A program made the translations under genes and the position numbers. DNA of 39,170 nt from Tabrizicola fusiformis (lineage in GTDB: Bacteria; Pseudomonadota; Alphaproteobacteria; Rhodobacterales; Rhodobacteraceae): the NCBI RefSeq assembly GCF_013328815.1, contig NZ_JABUHN010000021.1:1-39170 (forward strand), in the 5' to 3' direction. Below the pieces are notes generated by a model. The model was given only the letters and a program-made list of their open reading frames with translations, searched no databases and was not told where the DNA came from. Below are positions 30,685 through 39,170 of the stretch, in pieces. How positions within the stretch are numbered: position 1 is the first letter of the stretch; the number at the start of each line of letters is the position of its first letter.

Positions 30685-31623
30685 ATGCCGAGTTTCTGGC
30701 GCTTGCAGGCCCTGCTGGCCAAGATCGAAACGGTCTACGGGACCGACCCGACGCCCACCGGCGCCGCCAATGCCATTCTGGCGGAGGACGTGCGCGTCAT
30801 GCCGATGGAGGGGCAGGACACTACCCGCGGGTTTGAGCGGCCCTATATGGGCGCCCGTCCCACCATCGCGGCGGGGTTGCATGCCAAGATCAATTTCAAG
30901 GTCGAGGTCAAGGGTTCGGGCACAGCGGGCACCGTCCCGGCCATCGGGGTGCTGCTGCGGTCCTGCGCCATGGCCGAAACCATCGTTGCCGCGACCTCGG
31001 TCACCTACAACCCGGTCTCGTCGGCCCATGAAAGCTGCACGATCTACTTCGTGAACGATGGCACGAACTATCTGTTCAAGGGCGCGCGCGGCACCTTCAA
31101 ATACGTCATGTCCGCCCAGGGCGTGGTCTATCTGGAGTTCGAGTTCACCGGGCTCTTTACCCAGCCCGCAGCACTGGCCATGCCGACGGCGACCTACGGC
31201 ACCCAGTTGACGCAGATGCCCCAGGTGGCGAGCAGCGCCAATACGCCGACCTTCACCATCGGTGCCGTAAACCCGGTGCTGCGGTCCTTCAGCCTCGATG
31301 CGGGCAACAAGGTGACGCCGCGCATGCTGGTCCGGTCGGAGAGCATCCTGATCACCGATCGCAGCGAGATGATCGATATGCAGATCGAGGCGGTGCCACT
31401 GGCCACCTACAACCCGTTCTCGCTGGCGGCCGCGGGCACCGCGCAGGCCCTCAGCCTGATCCACGGCACCGGGGCGGGCAAGATCTGCACGCTGTCGGTG
31501 CCGGCCGCGCAGGTGCAGCGTCCGACCGGCCTGACGGAGCAGGATGGCATCACCGAATGGCCGCTGAAGTTCGTGCCCGTGCCCACCTCGGGCAACGACC
31601 AGTTCACCATCGCCTTTACCTGA
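30685..31623 (+). CDS. Phage tail tube protein
   Basis: This 312-residue protein has the features of a siphovirus major tail protein: an N-terminal QALLAKIETVYGTDPTPTGAAN segment, GARPTIAAGLHAKINFKVEVKG, LRSCAMAETI, then GARGTFKYVMSAQGVVYLEFEFTGLF in pieces. It forms the stacked rings of the tail tube. GGAGG precedes the start and the tail chaperone follows. No sheath gene is present, so the tail is not contractile. Confidence 0.85.
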   Translation: MPSFWRLQALLAKIETVYGTDPTPTGAANAILAEDVRVMPMEGQDTTRGFERPYMGARPTIAAGLHAKINFKVEVKGSGTAGTVPAIGVLLRSCAMAETIVAATSVTYNPVSSAHESCTIYFVNDGTNYLFKGARGTFKYVMSAQGVVYLEFEFTGLFTQPAALAMPTATYGTQLTQMPQVASSANTPTFTIGAVNPVLRSFSLDAGNKVTPRMLVRSESILITDRSEMIDMQIEAVPLATYNPFSLAAAGTAQALSLIHGTGAGKICTLSVPAAQVQRPTGLTEQDGITEWPLKFVPVPTSGNDQFTIAFT

Positions 31624-31637
31624 CCGGAGTCCGCACC

Positions 31638-31976
31638 ATGAAGATCGTCAAAAACCGCCAGTTCAAAGCCAAGGTCACCGTCGATTTCCCGACTGATGAA
31701 GACACCGTCGAAACCCAGAGCTTCACGGCGCTGTTTCGGGCGCTGTCGGTGCCGGAACTGGCTGAACACCATCTGCTGGACGCCGCCGGGCAGGATGCGT
31801 TTCTGGCCGATGTGCTTATCGGCTGGGATGGGCTGACCGATGACCGCGACGGCGAAGATGTGCCGCTGATCTTCAGCCCCGAAGCTCGGACCATGATCCT
31901 GACGGATGTCTTCGTTCGCCGGGCGGTGATCGACACCTACCAGGCCCAGCTTGTGGGCGCCAAGCGGGGAAACTGA
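31638..31976 (+). CDS. Tail assembly chaperone (lambda gpG-like)
   Basis: This 112-residue protein sits between the tail tube and tape measure genes, as lambda G does. It has a small domain (VKNRQFKAKVTVDFPTDE, FTALFRALSVPELAEHHLL) and ends KRGN. The slippery heptamer GGGAAAC (31967-31973) lies directly before its TGA. The -1 frame is open from there through the next gene, so a minority product of 232 residues (G-T fusion) is expected. Chaperones of this kind bind the tape measure and recruit tube protein. Confidence 0.82.
   Translation: MKIVKNRQFKAKVTVDFPTDEDTVETQSFTALFRALSVPELAEHHLLDAAGQDAFLADVLIGWDGLTDDRDGEDVPLIFSPEARTMILTDVFVRRAVIDTYQAQLVGAKRGN
31967..31973 (+). other. Slippery heptamer GGGAAAC for -1 frameshifting
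   Basis: In the G frame it reads G GGA AAC, the X-XXY-YYZ form, and is followed at once by TGA. Lambda uses GGGAAAG at the same place. GCCGC (31979-31983) and GCGGC (32001-32005) could form a stimulating stem at a suitable distance. The -1 frame continues open to 32335. Confidence 0.82.
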
Positions 31977-32056
31977 CGGCCGCCGGGCGGGTCTGGGCGC
32001 GCGGCGACCGTGGCGGAAGCCGCGACCTCGACGGCGCCAAGGAGGACGCAGCCCGG

Positions 32057-32335
32057 ATGGGGCTGGTCCTGCAGCTGGACGAGGCCGCGCAAGACGAAGG
32101 CCTCTGGCCCGAGCATCTGCCCGCATGGACAGCCTGGTGCGCGGTCTCGGGCCAGTGGCGGACGGAGGCGCTCTCCAGCCTCGAGGCGACCCGGCTGCTT
32201 TGGCTCGGCCTCGACTACACCGCCGCCCGCGCCGGGCTTGATCTGGCGGGCATCGAAATGACCCCCGGCCTGTGGGCGGAGGTCCGCGACATCGAATCCG
32301 GGGCAATAGAGGAGCTTAACGCCCGTGGCCGGTAA
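32057..32335 (+). CDS. Tail assembly chaperone T domain (lambda GT-like, -1 frame)
   Basis: The frame is open from 31973, so its real use is probably as the C-terminal 120 residues of the G-T fusion. The first ATG is at 32057 and would give 92 residues. AAGGAGG lies 11 bases before it, so independent translation is possible. The sequence (WPEHLPAWTAWCAVSGQWR, ATRLLWLGLDYTAARAGL) is helical, like T domains that bind the tape measure protein. It overlaps the tape measure start by 11 bases. Confidence 0.75.
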   Translation: MGLVLQLDEAAQDEGLWPEHLPAWTAWCAVSGQWRTEALSSLEATRLLWLGLDYTAARAGLDLAGIEMTPGLWAEVRDIESGAIEELNARGR

Positions 32336-35300
32336 TCTGCGCGTCAGCATGCTGTTTGAGGCCGAAACCGGTCGGGCGCGCTCTGCCATCGCCGGGCTGC
32401 GTGGCGAGACGGATCAGCTTGGGGCTGCCGTGGCCAAGGCCGGTCAGGGCGCCAGGACCGGCGGTGCGGGCATCTCGGCTGCGGGCGAAGCCAGTCACGT
32501 CACTGCGGCAGCCTTCGTGGCTGCCACCCGCAGCGCCGACGAATTCACGGCCATGACGAACATCATGCGGGCAGCGGCAAATCCGCTTGTCGCCATGTTC
32601 CAGGAGAATGAGGCTGCCCTGCGGGCGATTTCAGTGGCCGAGGATCTGGGGGCGCTGACGGCCCGTGAAGCGGCGCTTGCGACTGACCAGCTTGCCCGAT
32701 CGCAGATCCAGCTTCAGGCGGCGATCTCGGCCGGTGGCGGGGCAATCGAGGCAAACACCCGGGCCGTGGTCCAGCATGAAACAGCCCTTCAGCGTCTGAT
32801 CGCCCAGACCACCAGTCTGACAGTCGCGACAGAGGGCAGCATCGCAGTCGAACTGCAACGGGGCTACGCGCTGGATGCGACCCGCGCAAAATTCGATCCG
32901 CTCTTTGCGGCCTCGCGCCAGTATGAGATGCAACTGGAGGAGATTGCCGAAGCCGAGCGGATGGGTGCGCTTTCGGCCCTTGGGGCGGCTCAGGCCCGGG
33001 AGCGGGCGGCGCAGGCCATGACGCCTGTCATTCGGCAGGTCGGGCAAACCGCAGCTGCGTCGAATGCCCACCTCGCCAACCTTGGCTTCCAGGCCAATGA
33101 CATCTTCATGATGATGGCCGCCGGCCAGAACCCGATGATGCTGGCGATCCAGCAGGGCACGCAGGTCAGCCAGGTCTTCGGGATGATGCGCAAGGAAGGG
33201 CAGGCCCTTGGCCCCGCGATCCGGTCTGCGCTGATGGGCATGGTCAGCCCGATGTCCCTGGTCACCATGGGGGCGATTGCACTTGGCGCATTCGCGGTTC
33301 AGGCGCTGATGTCGACGGGTGAAGCGGCGCTGACCTTTGAAGATCGGCTGAAAACGCTGACTGACACCATGTCGAGCCTTCGAGAGAATTCGAAGCTTCT
33401 GATCGACGATAGCGTTTCTGCCAAATTCGGTGCCATGCAGCAGCAGGCAAGGCAATTGGTCGACGCGCTGGTGGCGCTGGATCGTGCGAGCGAGCTGAAG
33501 CAGCTGCGTACAACGCTCGACGCTCGCTTCGCCCAGGATATCGAACCGTCGTTCCTGCAGAAGTACTCTTTGCTGCTTGCTCAAGGCCAGGCTCCGAATT
33601 TTCCGAATGTCGACCTTGCCGCCGAGAATTTCAATGAACTCGGCACCTCGATGTCCTTCGAGGACTTCAAGCAGCTGCGCGCCGAGATCGATCAGCTGGC
33701 GGCAGATGGGAAGATCGAGGAGGTGACGGCCAAGATCGTTGAACTCGGCTTGGCCATGAAGGGCGACGGCCAGTTCAGCGCATTGGGCGAAGGCGCCCAG
33801 GGGCTCTTTCGCGATCTGGCCAAGCTGGCGCTCGGCACGGCCGAGACCGAGGCGATCTTCAACGGATCGGCGCGCCGGGAAGCGGGCAATACGCGGGCCG
33901 ACGAGTTGATCGCCGCTGCCGGTCGCGAGAACGAACTCGCCCGCCTGAAGCTGGCCTATGGCGAGCAGAGTGCCGAGGTCCGTGCTGAAGAGGCTCGTCA
34001 GGCGAGGGCCGCTCTGGAGACAGAGATCCAGCGGCTGGGCATCGGAGAGGCGAGTTCTCGCGCTGAACAGATGCGGGCCGATCTCGCCGAAAGGTTGGCG
34101 CTGGCCGAAGATCAGCGGCAGGCCAATCGTCAGACCGCCGCCGACCAGATGATGGCGCAGCATCAGCAGGAAGCGCGCATTGTCGAGCTGACGGCCAGAT
34201 GGGGCGCTGACAGTCTGGAAGTGGCTTATGCACGGGCGGCGGCCGAGCGGCAGGTCTATGAGGCGCAACTCGCGGCGCAGGGGATCAGCGGCGAGATGGC
34301 GGCTGATTTGCTGGACGCCTGGGACGCGGCGCGCGGTGTGGCCTCGGTCAACATGGCGGCGGGGATCGGCGCTGCGGCGGCCGAAGCGCAGTTGCTTGCC
34401 TCGATGCTGGGTGTCTCGCTCAATCAGGCTGTCGCCCTCATGGGTCTGGCCGGAAAAGCCACCAAGGCTGCCGGAACCCCTGGGCGGCTTGGATTCGGCA
34501 TCGCCGGATCCGCAGCCGACGGCTTGGGCTTGGGGCCTTCCGCCGGTTTGAGCTGGGGTGACAATCCCGGAGCGCATCAATCCACGGCCGAGGAGTGGCG
34601 GCCTTACCGATCACTCAAGGAACCAAAGGGCGGTGGCGGCGCGAAGAAGGAAGCCGATGCACTGGCCGAACTGATCCAGCGCGAGCGCGAGCAGATTGAT
34701 GCCTTGCGCATTCTGGACCCCGTCCAGGCCGAAATCCTGAAGAACCACGAGGCGCTGAAGGGCGCGACCGATGCAGAAAAGCAATCGGTGGCCGACCTGA
34801 TCGCGGAACGCCTGCGGCTGGAAGAAATCCGCGACCGGCTGGATCAGATTGGGGAGACTGGGCGCAACGCGTTCCAGCAGCTTCTGAGCGGGGCCACCTC
34901 GTTCGGCGGGGCCTTGGCGATGGTGCTGGACAAATTGGCCGAGATGCTGGCCTCGGATGCCTGGGATATGATCTGGGGCGGCGGCGGGCTGAACCTGGGC
35001 GGCTTGATCGGCGGCCTGTTCGGGCTTGCTCCTGCGAAGGCTGACGGTGGCAAGGTGACCGGCCCGGGCGGTCCGCGCGACGACAACCTGCTGCACTGGC
35101 TCTCGAATGGCGAATTCGTCGTCAACGCCGCCGCGACCCGGAACGCGCAACCGCTCCTCGAGGCGATCAATGCCGGGGTGCCGGTTGACCGCCTGATGGA
35201 TATCATTGGCGGCCGCCGCCCGGGTTTTGCCGATGGCGGACTGGTCGGTTCCAGCGCCCCTCGCGGATGGCGTATGGCAACCGACAGCGGCAGCGCCGGT

Positions 35301-35513
35301 TCTGGCCCGGCCTCGACCGGCGGCGCTGGCGGCAAGATGCAGCTCGATATCCGGATCGGCATGGACCGCGACGGCAACTGGCGAGCGGCGGTGCGCGATA
35401 TTGCCTCCGATGTTTCGCTCGAGGTGTCACAGATCGTGGTCGATGAGTGGAGCCGCCAGGCCCTTCCAGGGCGCGTGGCCGAGATCGACAGCAATCCGCG
35501 GGTCAGGGGGTGA
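32325..35513 (+). CDS. Tail tape measure protein
   Basis: This 1062-residue protein, the largest complete one here, starts with GTG. It has an N-terminal helical region (LFEAETGRARSAIAGLRGETDQLGAAV in pieces), the TMP_2-type core LGFQANDIFMMMAAGQNPMMLAIQQGTQVSQVFG in pieces, and hydrophobic stretches (MVSPMSLVTMGAIALGAFAVQAL). Long helices follow to about 850. The C-terminal part has GGLIGGLFGL and the WLSNGEFVVNAAATRN motif. It sets tail length and is ejected with DNA. At about 0.15 nm per residue it would give a tail of roughly 160 nm. Confidence 0.92.
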   Translation: MAGNLRVSMLFEAETGRARSAIAGLRGETDQLGAAVAKAGQGARTGGAGISAAGEASHVTAAAFVAATRSADEFTAMTNIMRAAANPLVAMFQENEAALRAISVAEDLGALTAREAALATDQLARSQIQLQAAISAGGGAIEANTRAVVQHETALQRLIAQTTSLTVATEGSIAVELQRGYALDATRAKFDPLFAASRQYEMQLEEIAEAERMGALSALGAAQARERAAQAMTPVIRQVGQTAAASNAHLANLGFQANDIFMMMAAGQNPMMLAIQQGTQVSQVFGMMRKEGQALGPAIRSALMGMVSPMSLVTMGAIALGAFAVQALMSTGEAALTFEDRLKTLTDTMSSLRENSKLLIDDSVSAKFGAMQQQARQLVDALVALDRASELKQLRTTLDARFAQDIEPSFLQKYSLLLAQGQAPNFPNVDLAAENFNELGTSMSFEDFKQLRAEIDQLAADGKIEEVTAKIVELGLAMKGDGQFSALGEGAQGLFRDLAKLALGTAETEAIFNGSARREAGNTRADELIAAAGRENELARLKLAYGEQSAEVRAEEARQARAALETEIQRLGIGEASSRAEQMRADLAERLALAEDQRQANRQTAADQMMAQHQQEARIVELTARWGADSLEVAYARAAAERQVYEAQLAAQGISGEMAADLLDAWDAARGVASVNMAAGIGAAAAEAQLLASMLGVSLNQAVALMGLAGKATKAAGTPGRLGFGIAGSAADGLGLGPSAGLSWGDNPGAHQSTAEEWRPYRSLKEPKGGGGAKKEADALAELIQREREQIDALRILDPVQAEILKNHEALKGATDAEKQSVADLIAERLRLEEIRDRLDQIGETGRNAFQQLLSGATSFGGALAMVLDKLAEMLASDAWDMIWGGGGLNLGGLIGGLFGLAPAKADGGKVTGPGGPRDDNLLHWLSNGEFVVNAAATRNAQPLLEAINAGVPVDRLMDIIGGRRPGFADGGLVGSSAPRGWRMATDSGSAGSGPASTGGAGGKMQLDIRIGMDRDGNWRAAVRDIASDVSLEVSQIVVDEWSRQALPGRVAEIDSNPRVRG

Positions 35514-35514
35514 T

Positions 35515-36171
35515 ATGGCACTTCTGACATTCCCGCTGACCCTTGCACAGTTCTACGACCTCCTGCCCATCGGCAAAGCGGAACTGGACCTGCCCGAGGC
35601 CCTCGACCTGAGCCAGACCACGGGTGGCGAGGTGCTGACGGCAGACTTGGGGTCATCGCTCTGGGCCGGTCGGATCGACCTTGCTGTGATGACGCATGAC
35701 GAGGTCTCAGCGATCCGGCCGCTCATCAACATCCTGCGGCGGGCTGGCAGTTCGTTTCTGGTGTCGGATCACACCCGGCCTTGGCCGCGGCTCGATCCGA
35801 ATGGCACGATTCTCGGCGCTGCAACTCCGACCATCCTCGCGGTCGGCGGCAGCATGCGGGAGTTGAGCCTGACGGGCCTTCCGGCCGCCTATCCGATCAG
35901 CCGGGGCGATCTGATGTCGTTCACCTATGGCAGCCCGTCCCGCTATGCGCTGCACGAGGCGGTCGGCGCCGCCGTTGCCAACGGCGCTGGCCAGACCGGG
36001 CTGATCGAAGTCACCCCGCCGATCCGGCCCGGTGCCGCTGCGGGTGCCGCAGTCCAGCTGATCTGGCCGCGCTGCAAGGCCCGGCTCGTTCCCGGCGAGA
36101 ACTCGACCGGCGTCACCTCTCACACCATCACGTCCGAGGCGAAGCTCGCCTGGACCCAGACGCTGAGGTAG
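35515..36171 (+). CDS. Distal tail region protein
   Basis: This 218-residue protein follows the tape measure by one base. Beta-rich sequence (LLTFPLTLAQFYDLLPIGKAEL, GGEVLTADLGSSLWAGRIDLAVM, then PISRGDLMSFTYGSPSRYALHEAV) fits a distal tail or baseplate-like ring protein of siphoviruses. The family is not firmly identified. Confidence 0.65.
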   Translation: MALLTFPLTLAQFYDLLPIGKAELDLPEALDLSQTTGGEVLTADLGSSLWAGRIDLAVMTHDEVSAIRPLINILRRAGSSFLVSDHTRPWPRLDPNGTILGAATPTILAVGGSMRELSLTGLPAAYPISRGDLMSFTYGSPSRYALHEAVGAAVANGAGQTGLIEVTPPIRPGAAAGAAVQLIWPRCKARLVPGENSTGVTSHTITSEAKLAWTQTLR

Positions 36172-36173
36172 CA

Positions 36174-36848
36174 ATGCGCAGCTATGCCCCCGCAGAGCTG
36201 ACCCAGCTTCAGGCCCGTGACGGGCTGCGCCCCCGCCTGCTTGTCTGGATCATCGCCCGCGACCGGACAACGGGGGCGCCGGAGCCCGCCGGGTTCTGGA
36301 ACGGTGCCGACGACCAGGTGATCAACGTCGGCGGAGTTGACCGCACCTATCACGGCGCCGGTGGTCTTTTGGGCATGGACGATCTGGTGATCGAAACCGG
36401 ACTGACCGTGCGCCGCATCTCGGTCTGGCTGGCCACTGCCGCGCCGGAAGTGGTCGATGCCGCCATGGGCTATGACCTGCGGCTTGCCCCCGTGGAAATC
36501 CACCGGATGCTGACCGACCCGATCAGCCACCTGCCGGTGGCGGCTCCTCATCGCATCTGGAAGGGCTGGGTTGATGGTGCACCGCGCACCGTCCCGGCCA
36601 AGGGCTTGAGTGCGGGCCGGATCACCCTGACCGTCGCCTCGGCCGCCATGGCCCTGACCCGGGGGCTGACCGCGAAATACTCGGACGCCGCCATGCGCCA
36701 GCGCGGCAGCGACGACCGGCTGTTTCGCTATGCCGATGTCAGCGGCAAGGTCCCGGTCTACTGGGGAGAGAAGCGTTATGAGGCGCCCGCGCCGGGTGGC
36801 GGGTCCGGGTCGGGTCTCGGCGGCTGGAAATCCGGGGGGCACGCATGA
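36174..36848 (+). CDS. Tail tip protein (DUF2163-like)
   Basis: This 224-residue protein starts 2 bases after the preceding stop. It has VWIIARDRTTGAPEPAGFW, then MDDLVIETGLTVRRISVWLA and IWKGWVDGAPR, resembling GTA-type tail tip proteins (DUF2163 group). A glycine-rich end overlaps the next start. It likely forms part of the tail tip hub. Confidence 0.6.
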   Translation: MRSYAPAELTQLQARDGLRPRLLVWIIARDRTTGAPEPAGFWNGADDQVINVGGVDRTYHGAGGLLGMDDLVIETGLTVRRISVWLATAAPEVVDAAMGYDLRLAPVEIHRMLTDPISHLPVAAPHRIWKGWVDGAPRTVPAKGLSAGRITLTVASAAMALTRGLTAKYSDAAMRQRGSDDRLFRYADVSGKVPVYWGEKRYEAPAPGGGSGSGLGGWKSGGHA

Positions 36849-37249
36849 GGCTCCCCGACTGGCGCAGCCGTCTGGCGGACTATGTCGCGGCCACGGCCCG
36901 CGCGCCGTATCGGCCGGGTCGGCATGATTGCATCCTTTTTGCAGCTGGTGGCCGGGCGGCGCTGACCGGCGTCGATGTGATGGCGGATTGGCGGGGGCGT
37001 TACACCACCGTTCAAGAGGGGCTTGAACTCGCCCTTCAACACGGTTGCACCGACCCTTGGGCGCATGTGGTGAGCGGCCTCGAAGAGGTGCCCGTCGCCT
37101 ATGGCGCGGTCGGCGACATCGCCCTGCTGGACGGGGCTGACGGCTTGCCCGCCATGGGCATCATCCAGGGCGAGATGATCTACACCGTCCATCCGCGTGG
37201 CGCCGCTCTGGTGCCGCTGACCGAAGCGCGGAGGGTCTGGCGGGTATGA
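36845..37249 (+). CDS. NlpC/P60-like tail peptidase (DUF6950-type)
   Basis: This 134-residue protein has the order of a small NlpC/P60-related peptidase: the catalytic cysteine in GRHDCILFAAGG (about residue 29) and a histidine in YTVHPRGAAL. Phage tail proteins of this kind cut peptidoglycan locally for DNA entry. It lies before the hub gene, as in GTA-like tails, and overlaps both neighbours by 4 bases. Confidence 0.7.
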   Translation: MRLPDWRSRLADYVAATARAPYRPGRHDCILFAAGGRAALTGVDVMADWRGRYTTVQEGLELALQHGCTDPWAHVVSGLEEVPVAYGAVGDIALLDGADGLPAMGIIQGEMIYTVHPRGAALVPLTEARRVWRV

Positions 37250-39170
37250 GGTGGTATCTTGCCCTCTGGCTGACCCTGTCGCTGGCCACTCCGGCTGAAG
37301 CGGGGCCTCTGGCCACGGCGATCGGCGGATTGATCACGGCAGTCAAAGGGTTCGCGGCGATAAACGCGCTGACGGGCTGGTTGGTCAAGACAGTCGCTTC
37401 GATCGCCCTGTCCCGGCTGGCGATGGCGCTGCGCGGCACGCCGCGCCAGCCCGGCATCAAGACCGAGATGACCACCACCGGCGGCACCACGCCGCAACGG
37501 ATCATGCTCGGCCGCTATGCCACCGGCGGCCAGCTGATTGCCCCGCCGATGAGCTATGGCAGTGCCGGCAAGACGCCCCGCGCCTGGCTGGTCTACACCA
37601 TTGCCCTCAGCGTGGTGCCGGGCTGCACGTTGGCCCGGGTGGTGATCAACGATGACTATGTCGCACTGGGCACGGCCGATCCCAGCTGGGGCCGTCCGGT
37701 GACCGGCGATCTGGCGGGCTATGCCTGGATCGATTTCCGGGACGGGACGCAGACCGTCGCCCATGCCGATCTGCTGGCCGCCTTTGCCGCCGACCCTGAC
37801 CGGCCCTGGGCCAGCGACATGATCGGTCCGGGCACCGTCTACGCGGTCTGCCGTTTCAAATATGACCGCGAGCGCTTCAACGGGCTGCCTGCGCTGCGGT
37901 TCGAAATACTGGGCATTCCGCTCTACGACCCGCGCGCGGACAGCACGGTCGGCGGCAGCGGGGCGCAGCGCTGGTCCGATCCCGCAACATGGGCGCAGTC
38001 CGAAAACCCGGTTGTCATGATCTACAACATCCTGCGCGGCATCGATGTTGGCGCGGGCATGATCTGGGGCGGCGAGTGCGGTGCCGATGATCTGCCGCTG
38101 GCCAATTGGTTTGCCGCGATGACCGAATGCGATGTTCCGGTGACGCTCGATGGTGGCGGCACCGAGGCCCAGTACCGCGCCGGAATCGAGATCGACCTCG
38201 ACATGGAGCCTGCTGGCGTCATCGAGGAGCTGCTGAAGACCTGTTCCGGCGCCCTGGTCGAGGTTGGCGGCATCTGGAAGATCCGCGTCGGCGCCCCGGC
38301 GCTGCCAAGCTATTTCCTCACGGACGAGGATGTGATCGCCAGCCAGGCGCAGGAGTTCGCGCCGTTTCCGGGTCTGGCCGACACCTACAACGGGATCACC
38401 GCGACCTATCCCGAACCGGCCTCGCTCTGGGAAGCCAAGGATGCCCCGCCGCGCTTCGATGCGGGCTGGGAAGCCGAGGACGGCGGTCGGCGCCTCGTGG
38501 CCAACCTCAGCCTGCCCGCCTGCCCGCATGGGATGCAGGTGCAGCGGCTGATGACCTCTGCCATTGCCGATCACCGCCGGATGCGCAGCCACCGCCTGGT
38601 GCTGCCGCCCGAGGCCGCGGTGCTGGAGCCGCTGGAAACGGTCGGCTGGACCAGCACGCGCTGGGGCTATTCCGCCAAGACCTTCGAGATCACCTCGCTG
38701 ACCGACAGCCTGATGTCGATGCTGCAGGGGCTGAGCCTGCGCGAGCGGGATGCGGCGGATTTCGCCTGGGATGCCGGCGATGAGATTGCGGTGGATCTTC
38801 CGGCCACCGCCACCAGTGCAATTGCCGCTCAGACGGTTCCCGGTTTCGCGGTTGCTGCGGTGGCGCTGGCGGATGGCGCGGCGGCGGATCGGCGACCGGC
38901 GATCGAGGTGACCTGGGATGCCGATGGCGCCGATGACGCCACGGGCCTGCAATGGGAGGTCAGGCCCGCAGGGGCGGCGGGTGTGCAGATGGAAGGCACA
39001 TACGGCGCGGTCCGCAGCGGGCGGCTCACCCTGTCAGGATCGATCCTGCCCGGCGAAACCTACGAGGTGCGCGCGCGCATGATCGTCGATCGCGCCACCG
39101 ACTGGACCGATTGGGAGGCGGTGACGACTGACGACATCCTGCTCGGGCGCGTGGATGTGAACGGCACCCA
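37246..39170 (+). CDS. Host-specificity/tail hub protein, J-like (partial, cut by the window end)
   Basis: The frame is open for 641 codons to the window edge. It starts with a hydrophobic, signal-like segment (WYLALWLTLSLATPAEAGPL) and further membrane-active stretches to about 60. A baseplate-hub-like part follows (TPQRIMLGRYATGGQLIAPP, FNGLPALRFEILGIPLYDPR, NPVVMIYNILRGIDVG). At about 540-620 there is a fibronectin-III-like domain (AIEVTWDADG, YEVRARMIVD). In lambda-like tails the J protein forms the tip and binds the receptor. The signal-like start is unusual for a virion protein. Confidence 0.82.
   Translation, partial: MRWYLALWLTLSLATPAEAGPLATAIGGLITAVKGFAAINALTGWLVKTVASIALSRLAMALRGTPRQPGIKTEMTTTGGTTPQRIMLGRYATGGQLIAPPMSYGSAGKTPRAWLVYTIALSVVPGCTLARVVINDDYVALGTADPSWGRPVTGDLAGYAWIDFRDGTQTVAHADLLAAFAADPDRPWASDMIGPGTVYAVCRFKYDRERFNGLPALRFEILGIPLYDPRADSTVGGSGAQRWSDPATWAQSENPVVMIYNILRGIDVGAGMIWGGECGADDLPLANWFAAMTECDVPVTLDGGGTEAQYRAGIEIDLDMEPAGVIEELLKTCSGALVEVGGIWKIRVGAPALPSYFLTDEDVIASQAQEFAPFPGLADTYNGITATYPEPASLWEAKDAPPRFDAGWEAEDGGRRLVANLSLPACPHGMQVQRLMTSAIADHRRMRSHRLVLPPEAAVLEPLETVGWTSTRWGYSAKTFEITSLTDSLMSMLQGLSLRERDAADFAWDAGDEIAVDLPATATSAIAAQTVPGFAVAAVALADGAAADRRPAIEVTWDADGADDATGLQWEVRPAGAAGVQMEGTYGAVRSGRLTLSGSILPGETYEVRARMIVDRATDWTDWEAVTTDDILLGRVDVNGT

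Noticed and set aside
32631-34580. Minus-strand open frame of 649 codons
   Set aside because: It is antisense to the tape measure gene, with no domain and no ribosome-binding site; an effect of high GC.
37180-38952. Minus-strand open frame of 590 codons
   Set aside because: It is antisense to the J-like gene, which reads through the window end with recognisable domains. The antisense protein is low-complexity Arg/Gly/Ala.
1-39170. tRNA, rRNA or CRISPR arrays
   Set aside because: No cloverleaf-like segment, rRNA signature or regularly spaced repeat series was seen on reading the window.

Overview
The window is GC-rich DNA typical of an alphaproteobacterium of the Rhodobacterales (Rhodobacter/Paracoccus type). 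This is inferred from codon and base use and from the recognised gene families; no rRNA or tRNA gene is present to confirm it. Bases 1 to about 4100 are bacterial chromosome. From about 4100 to the right edge (39170) lies the left and central part of a Mu-like transposable prophage, whose right end is outside the window.

Host part: the last 22 codons of a rightward membrane-protein gene (1-69) face a leftward four-gene catabolic operon (3190 to 79). The operon encodes an FMN-dependent dihydroorotate-dehydrogenase-like enzyme, a DUF6282 metallo-hydrolase-like protein, an HpcH/HpaI aldolase and a small cupin. A divergent IclR regulator (3323-4144) shares the intergenic region, which holds a perfect inverted repeat. 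The substrate is unknown.

Phage part: the probable left end (5'-TG at 4100) lies in the last codons of iclR and is followed by 425 bases of repeats without a gene. A leftward lysogeny operon (5796 to 4570) encodes an XRE repressor, an unknown protein and a small lipoprotein. A switch region (5797-5944) has four half-sites at 11-bp steps over a good sigma-70-like promoter. The rightward early operon (5945-17920) encodes Ner, a ParB-like protein, MuA transposase, MuB ATPase, DUF3164, ASCH-like, HD-hydrolase, HU, GemA and methyltransferase-like proteins plus many small unknowns, and ends with a Mor-type activator.

The late region has two blocks, each preceded by the same 20-bp dyad (17930-17949 and 25841-25860), the likely Mor target. 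Block one encodes lysozyme, holin, an XhlA-like protein, DUF1804, terminase, portal, MuF head protein and gpG. Block two encodes protease/scaffold, decoration and capsid proteins, head completion proteins, and then a siphovirus (lambda-like) tail: tube, G/GT chaperones, tape measure, tip proteins, NlpC-like peptidase and a J-like hub cut by the window end. The phage is therefore a Mu replication module joined to a long flexible tail, as in the B3/D3112/RcapMu group.

The points most worth a second look are: two diverged palindromes in a duplicated segment of the parB-like gene, with compensating base changes; an A9 run that splits the portal from its C-terminal domain, which reads in frame into a MuF protein ending in a PBECR2-like nuclease domain; a lambda-type slippery heptamer directly before the stop of the tail chaperone; the shared Mor dyads; and an in-frame internal start for a scaffold protein.
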